From: Boswellia sacra
Taxonomy: Eukaryota > Streptophyta > Magnoliopsida > Sapindales > Burseraceae
Assembly: GCA_013180625.2 (NCBI GenBank)
Contig: SNVD02009724.1
Coordinates: 337,118-401,117, forward strand
Direction of reading: 5' to 3'
DNA: 64,000 nt
Numbering within the stretch: the stretch's first letter is position 1; each line of letters begins with the position of its first letter. The notes beneath the pieces are model-generated. The model was given only the letters and a program-made list of their open reading frames with translations. It did not search any database and had not been told where the DNA came from. This document shows positions 36,156-46,879 of this stretch, piece by piece. The position numbers were made by a program, and so were the translations under genes.

Positions 36156-36605
36156 CTACATTATCTTTACAAGGTATGCAATTAACAGAATAATGAAAAT
36201 GTAAACTACTTTGCAGGACATTAGAGCATTCTCTAGTTTTTCAGTTCTTTGCATAATAATATCATTGTTCATGATCAATTGCTTTAGATCTCTATGCATT
36301 TGACTTATAAGTGCTTCACTGCCATTCGTATCCATTTCTTCCATTTGACCATGACAAAATTCTTCAAACTTGTCAATTTCTTCATTATCAGGCTCCCACC
36401 TTCGAAAATAATTGCATGTCCCTGTTTTGCATACAAAATATTGTTTACCAGGATTCCTTACTGATTCAGATATCATCACAGCTGCTTTTGTTCCACACTT
36501 GCATCTTCTGTTTTTAAACTTTATTAACTTGCCATTAATCATGTCATTTCTGCCATAAGTGTTACTTGAACCACTGTCTTGTTGCCTTGAGGTTGATTGA
36601 CTCAT
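36156..36605 (-). CDS. GRF-type zinc-finger protein with C-terminal membrane segment, inside the MULE
   Basis: The frame encodes 149 residues from ATG 36605. After a Ser/Gln-rich N-terminus, a GRF zinc finger has Cys35-x-Cys37-Gly, Cys59, Cys64 and Trp70 (RRCKCGTKAA, YFVCKTGTCNYFRRW). A charged coiled region (about 75-128) and a hydrophobic segment (about 132-148, VVYIFIILLIAYLV) complete it. Small plant proteins of this layout are common and uncharacterised. GRF fingers elsewhere bind single-stranded nucleic acid. The gene is intact, lies antisense and convergent to the transposase, and occupies the place mudrB has in maize MuDR. An accessory role in transposition is inferred. Confidence 0.7.
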   Translation of the reverse strand: MSQSTSRQQDSGSSNTYGRNDMINGKLIKFKNRRCKCGTKAAVMISESVRNPGKQYFVCKTGTCNYFRRWEPDNEEIDKFEEFCHGQMEEMDTNGSEALISQMHRDLKQLIMNNDIIMQRTEKLENALMSCKVVYIFIILLIAYLVKIM

Positions 36606-36877
36606 CTTTTAAGATATTGAGCTTTTCTTGCTTTGCACTCTGAAGTTCTAACCTGTTGCTCAAGAACTGCTTCTGCTTCTGTGTTGGTTTTGTTGATGAA
36701 CTGCTTCTGTGTTTTTTCCCGCAACTGCCTTTGTTTTTTTGAAGTTCTTACCTGTTGGCTTGCACTCATGTGGATGAAATGCTGTTGATAACTACTTCTG
36801 TGTTTTTCAAGTTCTGACCTCTTGCCTTGCACCCATGTGGATGAACTGCTCTTGATAACTATTTGTGTGTTTTTCAA
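36602..36877 (-). CDS. Short upstream open frame before the GRF gene
   Basis: This 91-codon minus-strand frame ends in an ATGA overlap with the GRF start. It is made of degenerate repeats of a Ser/Gln/Lys-rich unit (around SSYQQHFIHM and SEQQVRTSE-like pieces), reflecting DNA repeats of the ttttcaagttctgacct type at about 36735-36890. It could be a leader or an upstream exon of the GRF gene. I would not call it a separate protein. Confidence 0.3.
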   Translation of the reverse strand: MKNTQIVIKSSSSTWVQGKRSELEKHRSSYQQHFIHMSASQQVRTSKKQRQLREKTQKQFINKTNTEAEAVLEQQVRTSECKARKAQYLKR

Positions 36878-37299
36878 GTTTTGACCTGCTGTTGATGAAT
36901 TGCTGTGTTGAAGAGTTGTGAGTTTAGGTTTGTTTTGTTTTGATTTTTCTGCTTTTTTTGTGTTTCATTTGCTAGGTTTGTCTTCATTTTATAGTGCCCA
37001 ATACACGTTCAGCTTGCTATATAAACGGTTGCATTCCAACGACTGCTGCAACGTGTATTAACTTAAATTCAAATTTTAAGGGCAACAAAGTAATTTCCCT
37101 AGTTTAAGCGCCAACTTTAGCGCCAACTTCGTAAGGTAGATTAAGTTGACTGACTATAGGGGTAGAATCGTCATTTGAACTTGCACTGATTATTTTATTT
37201 TATACAAGTTTTCTCAAACTAAAGTTAAAGCTATTTAGATAAATTTGTATTTTGTGGATGGAAAGTGACGAAATCTGATGTCATTTAACAGCAAAACTA

Positions 37300-37420
37300 A
37301 CGGAAGGGGTGTCCATGATGAATTTTAAAAAAGGCAGGGGTACCGTATGATGAAAAGTGACAAACAGTGTTTTTGGACGAAATTAAGCCAAAACCTAGGG
37401 GGGGTCTGTGTGATTAGCCC
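37300..37420. repeat. Right terminal inverted repeat of the MULE
   Basis: Its reverse complement begins gggctaatcacacagaccc and matches 31317-31438 through cttttttaaaattcatcatgg. It is followed by the duplicated tatatattat at 37421-37430. Confidence 0.97.
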
Positions 37421-38896
37421 TATATATTATCTACTTGTTGTGGTATTTAATAATTTTTTTAATTGTCGATGTGTGAAGCTATACTATGTACACCAAGCGT
37501 CAACGCATCTTGCTCTTGTAGACATATCAGTGCCACCTATCATGGGGTGGGACAATTTAAAGATTCGAAGATGTCTTCAGTGGTTGCGTAAGGAGCGTCG
37601 TCGACAGACAATTATGGTATGGTATTGATTCCATCTGGTTGCATAGCATTTTTTTTATTTTTCTTAATTTGAATATGCCACGTATACAGCCTAACTATTG
37701 TCAATGTTTCCATGTTATAAATATGATTTCTACTTTTGACAGCACAGTTATTAGGGCAAACCAAGTTCCCCTTGTCCCATAACATTCTGATAAGAAGTGT
37801 AAATTTATATTCACATTCGAGTTTAATCCAACATATACTTCCATGTGCTGGACGATTAAGACATCCAAGTTCGTGGAGATATGTTTAATAGGAAAAAAAT
37901 AATTTCCTTCAGTTGTTGTATGTTTATTGTTATTTGAAGCATTATATATGTTAATGGCAGTCTCATATGTTGATGTGTGGATTCTATGTTTTTTGATGTG
38001 TCACTTTGGTATAACAGAGTGAATGTCACCCTTTGTCTTGCTTCCTTTCATATCTGACCGCCTGTTGTCTGTCATGATTACATGACAAAAAAGCAATTTT
38101 ATATATACAATGATCTATTTGGCCATTGCATACCATTTGAAATGGAACAAATGTTCATTGCATCTTTTGTCGACGATGTTCATATATTGTTAAATATTAT
38201 GATCATAATGTTATATTTGACCATGTGTGTGTCGACCAGAGCAGCCAGGTGTCATTCATTACTTTCATATTTGCTAATCATAACTATTTTCCGTTTGTTC
38301 TTTGACAGGACCGGATACGTACATCAATTATATCTCAAGATTCAGCAGATGCCATATTGCAAAAGCTAGAATATTTAGTCAGTGTCTTTAGTCGTCAAAA
38401 CAGCTAAGTGGTAAGTGTTTTCAAGTGTCCTACAGAAGTATATTAGTAGACCACAGTGGTCTGGTAATATACTAGAGTGAATAACTGATTTTACCTCTAC
38501 GATGTTAATTTCAGTGTTTGATAGACCGAGGCTTATGTTTCTTAAATTTGTTACACGAAGAAGAAGAGTTGTAATTCATTACTTTATAAACTTCCCACGT
38601 ACCTGCTGTGTACTATCAGTTTGCTTATCATTATTATCGTTTACCAACTAATGATTCTGGTGTCGTGGGCTCCTTTGTTTAATGTATGTTTTTATTTGGA
38701 TTTATGGATTAGTTATGAAGATATTAGTTTTGTGAAAGGTACTGGGAGAAGGCGTTGCATCTACATATAAAAAATTAGCATAAAGTATAAATCATTTTTA
38801 GCAGCTTCGTATTTATTTAGAAATCCCGTAGAAGCATTAGCAGTCAATTTAAGTGTTTCTCTATCCCGTGTGAAACGCATGACCTAAATCAGCACA

Positions 38897-40084
38897 AGTC
38901 TCTGATCCATAGACAAGTCAGGAATCGGTTTCATTAGCTTGAGGATGAGGATGGTACCATGGTTACAGATCAAGGTGACTTAGGTCATCTAGCTGTGAGG
39001 TATTTTCAGAAATTGCTTACAGCTCATTCTCGCCCTTCTCTTGTAGATGCTTCTCGATTTTTCTCCAGAAGAGTTTTCGAGGAGATGCTGCCTTCTTTGG
39101 TATGCCCTATTACTGATGATGAGATCCGGTCAGCTTTATTCTCAATTCCCGATGATAAAGCTCCTGGACCGGATGGGTATACCTCTTTGTTCTTCAAAAG
39201 GGCTTGGGATATTATTAGTGTGGAGTTTAAGGCTATTGTGCGCTACTTCTTCATGACTTGTCAGATGTCGAAGTGTGTTAATGCCACCAGGATTGCCTTG
39301 GTCCCCAAGGTTGAGACTCCGAGGACTACAAGTGACTTTCGACCAATCTCTTGTTGTAACGTACTTTACAAGTGCATCTCCAAAGTGATTGTGAATCGGT
39401 TCAAAGTAGTCTTACCTGATGTAATTGGGAGTTTACAGTCTACTTTTGTCCCAGGTCGAAGGATCTCTGAAGCCATTCTATTGAGCCAAGAGCTCATGCA
39501 TAATTACCATCTTGGATGCTCGCCTCCCCGGTGTGCTTTAAAGGTGGATATTTACAAAGCTTTTAATACTGCTAGTTGGGATTTTGCTAAGCAGTATTCC
39601 CAGTTGTGTAGGGATGGGGAGGCTTTCTTTCGACAGAGGTCAAGGATCCAATAGCTCTCTTTAGAGGATCAGAATACCAAGTTCTTTCATAAGTCTTTGA
39701 TCCATAGACAGGTCAGGAATCAGATTCATTAGCTTGAGGATGGGGATGGTACCATGGTTACAGATCAAGGTGATTTAGGTCATCTAGCTGTGAGGTATTT
39801 TCAGAAATTGCTTACAACTTCTTCTCGCCCTTCTCTTGTAGATGCTTCTCGGTTTTTTTTTGAAAGAGTTTCTGTGGAGATGCTGCCTTCTTTGGTATGC
39901 CCTATTACTGATGATGAGATCAGGTCAGCTTTATTCTTAATTTCTAATGATAAAGCTCTCAGACTAGATGGGTATACCTCTTTGTTCTTCAAAAGGGCTT
40001 AGGATATTATTAGTGTGGAGTTTAAGGCTGCTGTGCGCTACTTATTCACGACTTGTCAGATGCCGAAGTGTGTTAATGCCATTA
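38897..40084 (+). mobile_element. Composite L1-type LINE fragment (partial RT, twice)
   Basis: The first piece (38897-39582) reads in frame from MVTDQGDLGHLAVRYFQKLL through the RT fingers (DDKAPGPDGYTSLFFKRAW, DFRPISCCNVLYK) to KVDIYKAFNTASWDF, just past the first catalytic Asp. It then jumps back to pre-RT sequence (AKQYSQLCRDGEAFFRQRS) and starts the same region again. The second piece has more stops and ends at about 40084, where TTTAGGG-like repeats start. The fusion lies at the shared gggattttg. Neither piece has the YADD-type active site. Confidence 0.88.
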
Positions 40085-40978
40085 GGGTTTAAGGTTTAGG
40101 GTTTAGGGAGGGAAAAAAATTCTCTCAACTTTATGGTCGGAGTTACTGTTTACTCCGACCAATTATCGATCTAGGCTATGAAATTCATATTTATTATAGA
40201 TCGGAGCGCCCTGAGTAATCTTTTCTTCTTGACCCTAATCAGATTCCAACTGAAAAGTGCTCAAAATTGCAAGAAACAGTGATCAGATTTACTATTCACC
40301 ACCCAGCCGACGGGCAAGTGAAGTGTCACCTCTACCACCATTGCCTTAGTCTTGAGCCGATCTACACTTTTGTCTTTATCACAGCCGCCTGATTCCTACG
40401 GCAACACCTCCATCTGCCTCCTCAAAGTTTGGAAAATCACTATTCACCACCGCCACTTTCTAGCGATCGGCAAGTGGCATCTCATCTCTTTCACCATCTT
40501 GTAGTTCGGACACCACTGATCAATCTTTCCTTCTTCAACGTCGTCCTATTCCCACCATAACTACCTTAAATTGCCATTTCTTCCATTCGGGTGTCACTAT
40601 TTACCGTCGCCGGTACTGTTCATCCGTCTGTCACGGTTCACCAACTTGACCAGATTTTTTCTTAAGTTAAACCACGTAACTTTTCTTCACGGTCACGTCC
40701 CTAATTCCTCACGAATTATCGATTATACAAAGGCGACGACGGTTGTGACTTCGTGAACGGTTTGCTCTCTTTTTTATTTTTGCTCGTTCTTTGTGATTGA
40801 TTGTCCTCGAATTGCCTTTTGGTTTCTTTGTGGATCTCGTGATTTTGTTTGACTTCGGAGTTGTATCATTTTGTTTGATTGCTTGTGGTTGGATATTTGT
40901 GGAGATTTGGAGTTGACTTTGGGTTGCGTGTTACACCTTCACCACACCTCTCATATCCATACCATACCATACCTACCA

Positions 40979-41868
40979 TGCCGAATACTTCCTACCAAAA
41001 TAACCCTACCAAGCCTCCTACCAACACCAATACTACCAACCCAAAAAACAACACCAAACCATCCCAAACACCGAGTTCATGGGCTGATAGGGTGAGAGTG
41101 TCAGAGGCCAGAACTCGATTTTCTTTGGATTCGGTTGCACGTAAGGTGCCAAGATTCGTTCTTGAATTACCATATGAGTTGATTGATGATGATGAGTCCG
41201 AGTGGTTGAGGTGTATTGTGGGTTTTTTCCCGGGTTATGACATGCCTTTCCATGCTGCGCGGTCCATTGCCATGCGCACTTGAAAATCTAGCCGATTGGA
41301 GGATGTTCGTTCCACTGGCACGGGTTTCCTGATTTTTTATTTTCGGACCGAGGATGAGGTTCATGGTACTTTGGAGAGAGGGCCTTGGATGTTTGGAGGG
41401 AAGAACATAATCCTACAGTAGTGGAATCCTCATTTCTCTTTTGATAAGAGTCAGATTTCTAGGATTTCGGTTTGGGTTAGATTGCATGGATTGCCTTTCC
41501 CACTATGGTCAGCCAGAGCTCTTAGCAGTGTTTCTAGCATAGTTGGGTTGCCACTTTCATGTGATAGAAGGACTTATGGGTGGACCCGGTTATCTTATGC
41601 TCGGGTTTGTGTTGAGATAGATGCGGAGCATTCTCTAGTGCATGACTTTGAGATCCGATGTAAGCTATCTTTTGAGCCTATTAAGGTCAGAGTACAATAT
41701 AAATGGAAACTGAAACGCTGTTCAAAGTGTTGTTTGTTTGCCCATACTTGTCCTGTGCCTGTTGTGCCTTTCACTCTTACAGAGGTCGAGGTGCCAGTTA
41801 CTACTATAGCCCTCATTTTACGAGATAAGGGGAAGACTGATAACCCTGCTGTTAGAGCAGTAGATTAG
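40979..41868 (+). pseudogene. LINE A ORF1 (DUF4283-type gag-like protein)
   Basis: From ATG 40979 it has an Asn/Thr/Pro-rich N-terminus, a WADRVRV motif, then the DUF4283-like nucleic-acid-binding domain (GTGFLIFYF, ERGPWMFGGKNIIL, VWVRLHGLPFPLWSARAL). A zinc knuckle reads CSKCCLFAHTC. TGA 41281 interrupts the frame, and a TAG follows at 41419. ORF1 proteins of plant L1 elements coat the element RNA. This copy is broken. Confidence 0.85.
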
Positions 41869-42360
41869 TCAGGCTCTGGTTATTGTTGTTGATGTAACTC
41901 CAGTTATATGAGACAAAGGTAAAGGTATTGCCATTGAGTCCACATCAGTCGGACATCTTGCCCTACTGAACTCAGATCCAGTGACTACAGAGATAGATTC
42001 GATTGATAGGATTTTTGCTGAGATAGGTAAGGTTACTACGAATGGTTTAGGTTCTGAGTTTGATTCTGATTTTGATTCACTATGCCCTATTGAGGTGCAC
42101 TTGGATCAGATTTTGCAGTGCTCTTTTAACCCTATAGCTATTTTGCCTCTTCAGGGATTGCCCCTTCAGAGAGGTTTATTGCTCTGGATTCTCCAAAATC
42201 CATTGTGGCGCCTTTGGACAGTTGACCACCTACCTCTGTTCCTATCCGTCCTGCTGCTCAATGTAAAAAGTTTCAGAGTAAAAAGGTTAGCAATAGGGGT
42301 AAAGGGGGAATGCGCTTGCGATGATTTATTTATTGAGTTCTGAGATTTTTCCAGTTTCCT

Positions 42361-44302
42361 ATGATAGGAAGTTGGAATATTAGAGGCCTTAATGGCTTCT
42401 CTACACAGCGAGAAGTTAGAAACTGGATTTCTAAGTATTCTTTAGGTTTGATAGGTCTCTTAGAGACTAAGGTTTATCAGCGACACCTTGCTTTTGCTGT
42501 TTTGGATATTTGTCGCTCTTGGAAGTTCTTATCCAATGGCATTGAGTCAATTGCTTGCAGAGTTTTGGTGTGTTATGATCCTACTTTGTACAGTTTGCGT
42601 GATTTGAAGCTTTCTCCATGGTGGATCGTTTGTCAGGCTACCAGATTATCAGATGGGGTTTCTTTTGGTTTGATCTTTATTTATGGTTCTAACGATCTGG
42701 GTGTTCGTTGACAGTTATGGAACTTTATCAAAGCTCAGTCCATGAGTTTTGGTGACTTACCTTGGTTGGCATTGGGTGATTTCATTGCGATTTTACGCTC
42801 GTCGGATAGAGTTGGTAGGGATCAGGCTTGGCATGGTTACATGGATGAGTTTAGTCAGTGTGTTCATGATGCAACGTTGATCAGGGCACCATCTTTTGGG
42901 TTTCGGTATACTTGGCATAATGGATAGCAGGGAGAAGGTACTATTCTTATGACTCTTGATTAGAGTTTTGGTAGCGCTTCATGGTTTTTGTCTTGGCCCA
43001 GCATAACTTCTGAGGTTCTCCCACGGGATGTTTCTGATCATAGTGACATGGTCATCAGGTTTGGAGATAAACGTAGACAGACCTCCGGTTCTTTTTAATT
43101 TTTGAACTTTTGGGCTGACCAAGAGGATTTCTTGGAGATTGTTCAGAGAGAATGGTCTAGATGTAGACGGGGATCCTATGTTTCGAGTCACACAGAAATT
43201 GGGTTTGTTGAAACATGAGTTTAAGACTTTGCATGCCAAAGAATCTCGTCACATATCTAGTAGGGTCATTGAGGCTAGGGCTTAGTGGGCTGCGGCTCAG
43301 GCTGCTCTAGATGAGAGCCCTTATTCCCCATATTGTATTTTGGCTGAGAGGGATTTTGCTAAGCAGTACTCCCAGTTGTGCAGGGATGAGGAGGCTTTCT
43401 TTCGGGTTACTTCTAGAGCCTTCTGGTCTTGGAGGAAGATTTTGCACAGTCGAGATTGGTATAGGGGTAAATTTGTCTCTTGTATTTGAGATGGCTGTGA
43501 TACCTTGCTTTGGTAGGATTACTGGTTGCTGCAGGGGCATCTTTGTGATTTGTTTTCTTTCAAGACTCTTTCATCCACAGGTCTTTCCTCAGATACCAAG
43601 ATCTTAACTGTTATTCAGGATGGGGATTGAGCTTTTCTTGATGGTGTGCCGGTCCTTGGACGGATTTGGGACTCTATCAGCATTCGGCATATGATGGGGA
43701 CTCTTGACCATATTGTTTGGAAGGGGCACACCTCTGATATTTTCTCCATTGACTCAGCATGGGAATTATTACGGAGTAGGTGATCGGTGAACTCATTTTA
43801 TCATCTTCTCTGGTTCCCCGGCCATATTCCAAGACACTCATTTATTCTTTGGCTTGCCTTATTGGGTCATCTTCGTACTTTGGATCATCTACGGCGTCAT
43901 GGCATGTTATCCTCTTCGGGCTATGTTCTCTGTGCTTCAGCAAATGAGACTCATGATCATCTATTCTTTAGCTGTCCTTTCTCATCTTCTGTATGTTAGG
44001 AGATTTTAGCAAAGACTCTCATTATTTGGCCATCTTTTGGTTGGCTCTCTCTACTTCATTGGGCTTCTCTTCATCTTCAGGGTACGAAGAATTTTGGGCA
44101 TATTCTTGCGTGTTTGGTCTTATCTGTTACAGTTTATTTTCTATGGTACGAGAGGAATGATCGTGTGTATCAACAGCATCGTCGGACTCGTCGTCAAGTG
44201 ATTGAAGAGATTTTTGCTTTGGTTCGCTCTCGGCTTCTAACCTTGGAGGCGAAGTATGTGATCACTCTTCAGCTTTGTGCCATGTGGAGCCTAAATCGTT
44301 AG
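42361..44302 (+). pseudogene. LINE A ORF2: endonuclease and C-terminal zf-RVT, RT missing
   Basis: ATG 42361 opens an APE-type endonuclease (MIGSWNIRGLNGF, LLETKV, LALGDFIAIL, SDHSDMV). Stops occur at 42709, 42925, 42961 and 43097. At about 43400 the sequence jumps from the pre-RT region (SQLCRDEEAFFR) to the C-terminal part (SRAFWSWRKILHSRDWYRG). The zf-RVT domain has PGHIPRHSFILWLALLGHLR and CASANETHDHLFFSCPFS. About 500 codons containing the RT are absent compared with a full L1 ORF2. It ends at 44302. Confidence 0.85.
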
Positions 44303-45503
44303 TTTTGTTTCTTGGACTTTGTTATGTTGATTGGGCCAATGTGCCCTTTTGTTTTGCTGTTTTGGTGATGATAGTTTCGTTGTGTTTGGATTTGGGCCGA
44401 GGCGTCATCTTCTGTTTGTTTGGGCCCCTTGGCTCTATGTTCCGTTTGTTTTGTTTGGGGCTTTTGGGCTTTGTTATTTCCTTTTGGACTTGTGAGTACT
44501 AGGTACTCTTCTTGGGGTATGCCTCTCGTATCGTGTACTTTCATTTTTCTTTTTATGTAAATAGTAATTTTTTCAAAAACAAAGTTTAGGGTTTTAGGGT
44601 TTAGGGTTTAAGGAGGGATGGAGGGTTTAGGGAGGGGGGTGGGGTGAAATTCTCTCAACTTGATCGGCGGAGTACTGTTTACTCCGGCTAATTGTCGATC
44701 TAACCTATGAAATTCACATATGTTATAGATCAGAGCACCGTGAGTAATCTTTCCTTCTTGACCCTTATCGAATTCTGACCGGAAGGTGCTCAAAATTGCA
44801 AAAAATTGTGATCGGATTTACTATTTACCGCCATGCCGACGGGCGAGTGAATGTCACCTCTACCACCATCACCTTAGTCTTGAGCCGATCTACACTTTTT
44901 CCTTCATCACTGCCACCTGATTCCTACGGCATCATCTCCATCCACCCCTTCAAAGTTTGAAAAATCACTATTCACCACCGCCACTTTCCGGCGATCGGCA
45001 AGTGGCTTCTCACCTTCTTCACCTTATTGTAGATCGGACATCGCTTATCAATCTTTCCTTCTTCACCGTCATCTGAATCCCACCACAACTACCTCGAATT
45101 GCCAGTTCTTCCATTTGGGTGTCACTATTCACCACCGCCGATGCTGTTCATCTAGTTGACACTATTCATCGACTTGACTAGATTATTCGTCAGGTTAAAC
45201 CATGCAACTTTTCTTTTTGGCCGCCCCCTGATTCCTCACGAATTATCGATTATAGTAAGGCGACGATGGTTGTGACTTGGTGAACGGTTTGCTCTCTTTT
45301 ATTTTTGCTCGTTTCTTTGTGATTGCTTATCATCGAATTGCCTTTTGGTTTTTTTGTGGATCTTGTGGTTTTGTTTGACTTTGGAGTTCTATCATTTTGG
45401 TTGATTGATTGTGTTTGAATAATTTTGGAGATTTGGAGTTGACTTTGGATTGCGTTATACACCTTCACCACACCTCTCATAACCATACCACACCATCCCT
45501 ACC

Positions 45504-46803
45504 ATGCCGAACACTACCTACCAAGCCCCCCACCAACACCAACGCCAACACTACCAACCCCAAAAACAACACCAAACCATCCCAAACATCGGGTTCATGG
45601 GCTGATAGGGTGAGAGTGTCGGGGGCTAGAACTCGATTTTCTTTGGATTCGGTTGCGCGCAAAGTGCCACGATCCGTTCTTGAATTACCAGATGAGTTGA
45701 TTGATGATGATGAGTCCGAGTGGCTGAGGTGTATTGTGGATTTTTTCCTGGGTTATGACATGCCTTTCCATGCTGCGCGGTCCATTGCCATGCGCGCTTA
45801 GAAATCTAACGGATTGGAGGATGTTTGTTCCACTGGCACGGGTTTCCTGATCTTTCATTTTGGGACAAAGGATGAGGTTCATGGTATTTTGGAGAGAGGG
45901 CCTTGGACGTTTGGCGGGAAGAACATAATCCTACATCAGTGGAATCCTCATTTCTCTTTTGATAAGAGTCAGATTTCTAGGATTCCAGTTTGGGTTAGAT
46001 TGCATGGATTGCCTTTCCCACTATGGTCAGCCAGAGCTCTTAGTAGTATTTCTAGCATGGTTGGGAGGCCACTTTCATATGATAGAATGACTTATGAGCG
46101 GACCCAGTTATCTTATGCTCGGGTTTGTGTTGAGATAGATATCGAGCATTCTCTAGTGCATGACTTTGAGATCCAGTGTAAGCTATCTTTTAAGCCTATC
46201 AAGATCAGAGTAGAATATGAATGGAAACCAAAATGCTGTTCAAAGTGTTATTTGTTTGGCCATACTTGTCCTATGCCTGTTATGCCTTATACTCCTACAG
46301 AGGCCGAGACGCTAGTTATTACTACAGCCCTCGTCTTCAGAGACAAGGGGAACACTGATGACACTGTTGTTGCAGTAGCAGTTTATTTTGAGACTAGTCA
46401 GGATCTGATTATTGTTGCTGATGTAACTCTAGTTATACGAGACAAGGATAAAGGTATTGCTACTGATTCCACACCAGTCGGACCTCTTGCTCTACTCACT
46501 TCAGATGTAGTGATGACAGGGACAAATTCGATTGAAATGATCTTTAATAAGTTACGTAAGGTTACAGCCAATGGTTCGGGTTTTGAGTCTGATTCACTAT
46601 CTCCTATTGAAGCACAACAGGATCAGATTTTGAAGTGCTCTTTTAGCCCAATAGCTGTTTTGCCTGATTCTTCAGGGATTGCTCGTCTAGAGAGGTTTAT
46701 TGCTCCTGATTCTCTAAAATCCATTGTGGTGCCTTTGAACAGTCGGCCACCTGCCTCTGTTCCTATCCCTCCTGCTAGTAAGGATAAAAAGGCTCAGAGT
46801 TAA
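45504..46803 (+). pseudogene. LINE B ORF1 (DUF4283-type gag-like protein)
   Basis: It has the same layout as ORF1 of copy A. From 45814 a long open frame of 329 codons covers GTGFLIFHFGTKDEV, VWVRLHGLPFPLWSARAL, the knuckle CSKCYLFGHTC and a long Ser/Asp-rich tail. A TAG at 45799 falls at the same codon as the TGA of copy A. A frame difference just after ATG 45504 separates the annotated start from the main frame. It is less degraded than copy A downstream of the stop. Confidence 0.83.
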
Positions 46804-46879
46804 AAGGGTGGCAATGGAGGTAAAGGGGGCATGAGCCTCCGATGATTTCATTATTGAGTTCTGAGTTTTTTCCAATTTG

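Larger units (their letters stand above)
31317..37420 (+). mobile_element. Mutator-like element (MULE), 6104 bp, with transposase and GRF gene
   Basis: The terminal inverted repeats are 31317-31438 and 37300-37420. They match over about 120 bp with few differences and start gggctaatcacacagacc. A perfect 10-bp duplication flanks them. The plus strand holds a mudrA-type transposase, and the minus strand holds a GRF zinc-finger gene near the right end, so the two genes converge as in maize MuDR. The site lies 46 bp downstream of a splice donor, inside an intron of the decayed gene. Confidence 0.97.
30500..38407 (+). pseudogene. Decayed plant gene of the Ulp1-associated (DUF1985-like) type, split by a Mutator element
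   Basis: One frame of 30500-31260 reads ERFVRCVSTLSDVQKEAVSR, then GFGTIVH, then ALFF-type segments including FAMGTLLCLTSTTHVRVSYL and NWCCFYF..GGCL-like CGCLRFLQ. This order matches N-terminal regions of uncharacterised plant proteins that often carry Ulp1-like C48 protease domains. In-frame stops at 30634, 30787 and 30970 break it. A donor at 31261 and an acceptor at 37478 bracket an intron holding the Mutator element. Exon 37479-37616 continues in phase (YYVHQASTHLALVDISVPPI), and a last exon at 38309-38407 ends at TAA. The left part is cut by the copia LTR. Confidence 0.65.
40085..44583 (+). mobile_element. L1-type LINE copy A, RT deleted
   Basis: It begins with telomere-like repeats (agggtttaaggtttagggtt) and a 5' UTR of about 0.9 kb, then ORF1 and ORF2, and ends near a short A-rich tail (ttttttcaaaaacaaag) at 44583. 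The whole RT palm is missing. Its 5' UTR, ORF1 and endonuclease are closely similar to copy B at 44584. Confidence 0.88.

Noticed and set aside
37810..38300. Possible further coding segment between exons of the decayed gene
   Set aside because: It reads as an AT-rich intron with no phase-consistent frame, and the frame at 38082-38369 only overlaps the last exon in another phase.
38897..39654. Working reverse transcriptase gene
   Set aside because: It covers only the fingers and start of the palm, lacks the second catalytic motif, and fuses to upstream LINE sequence.
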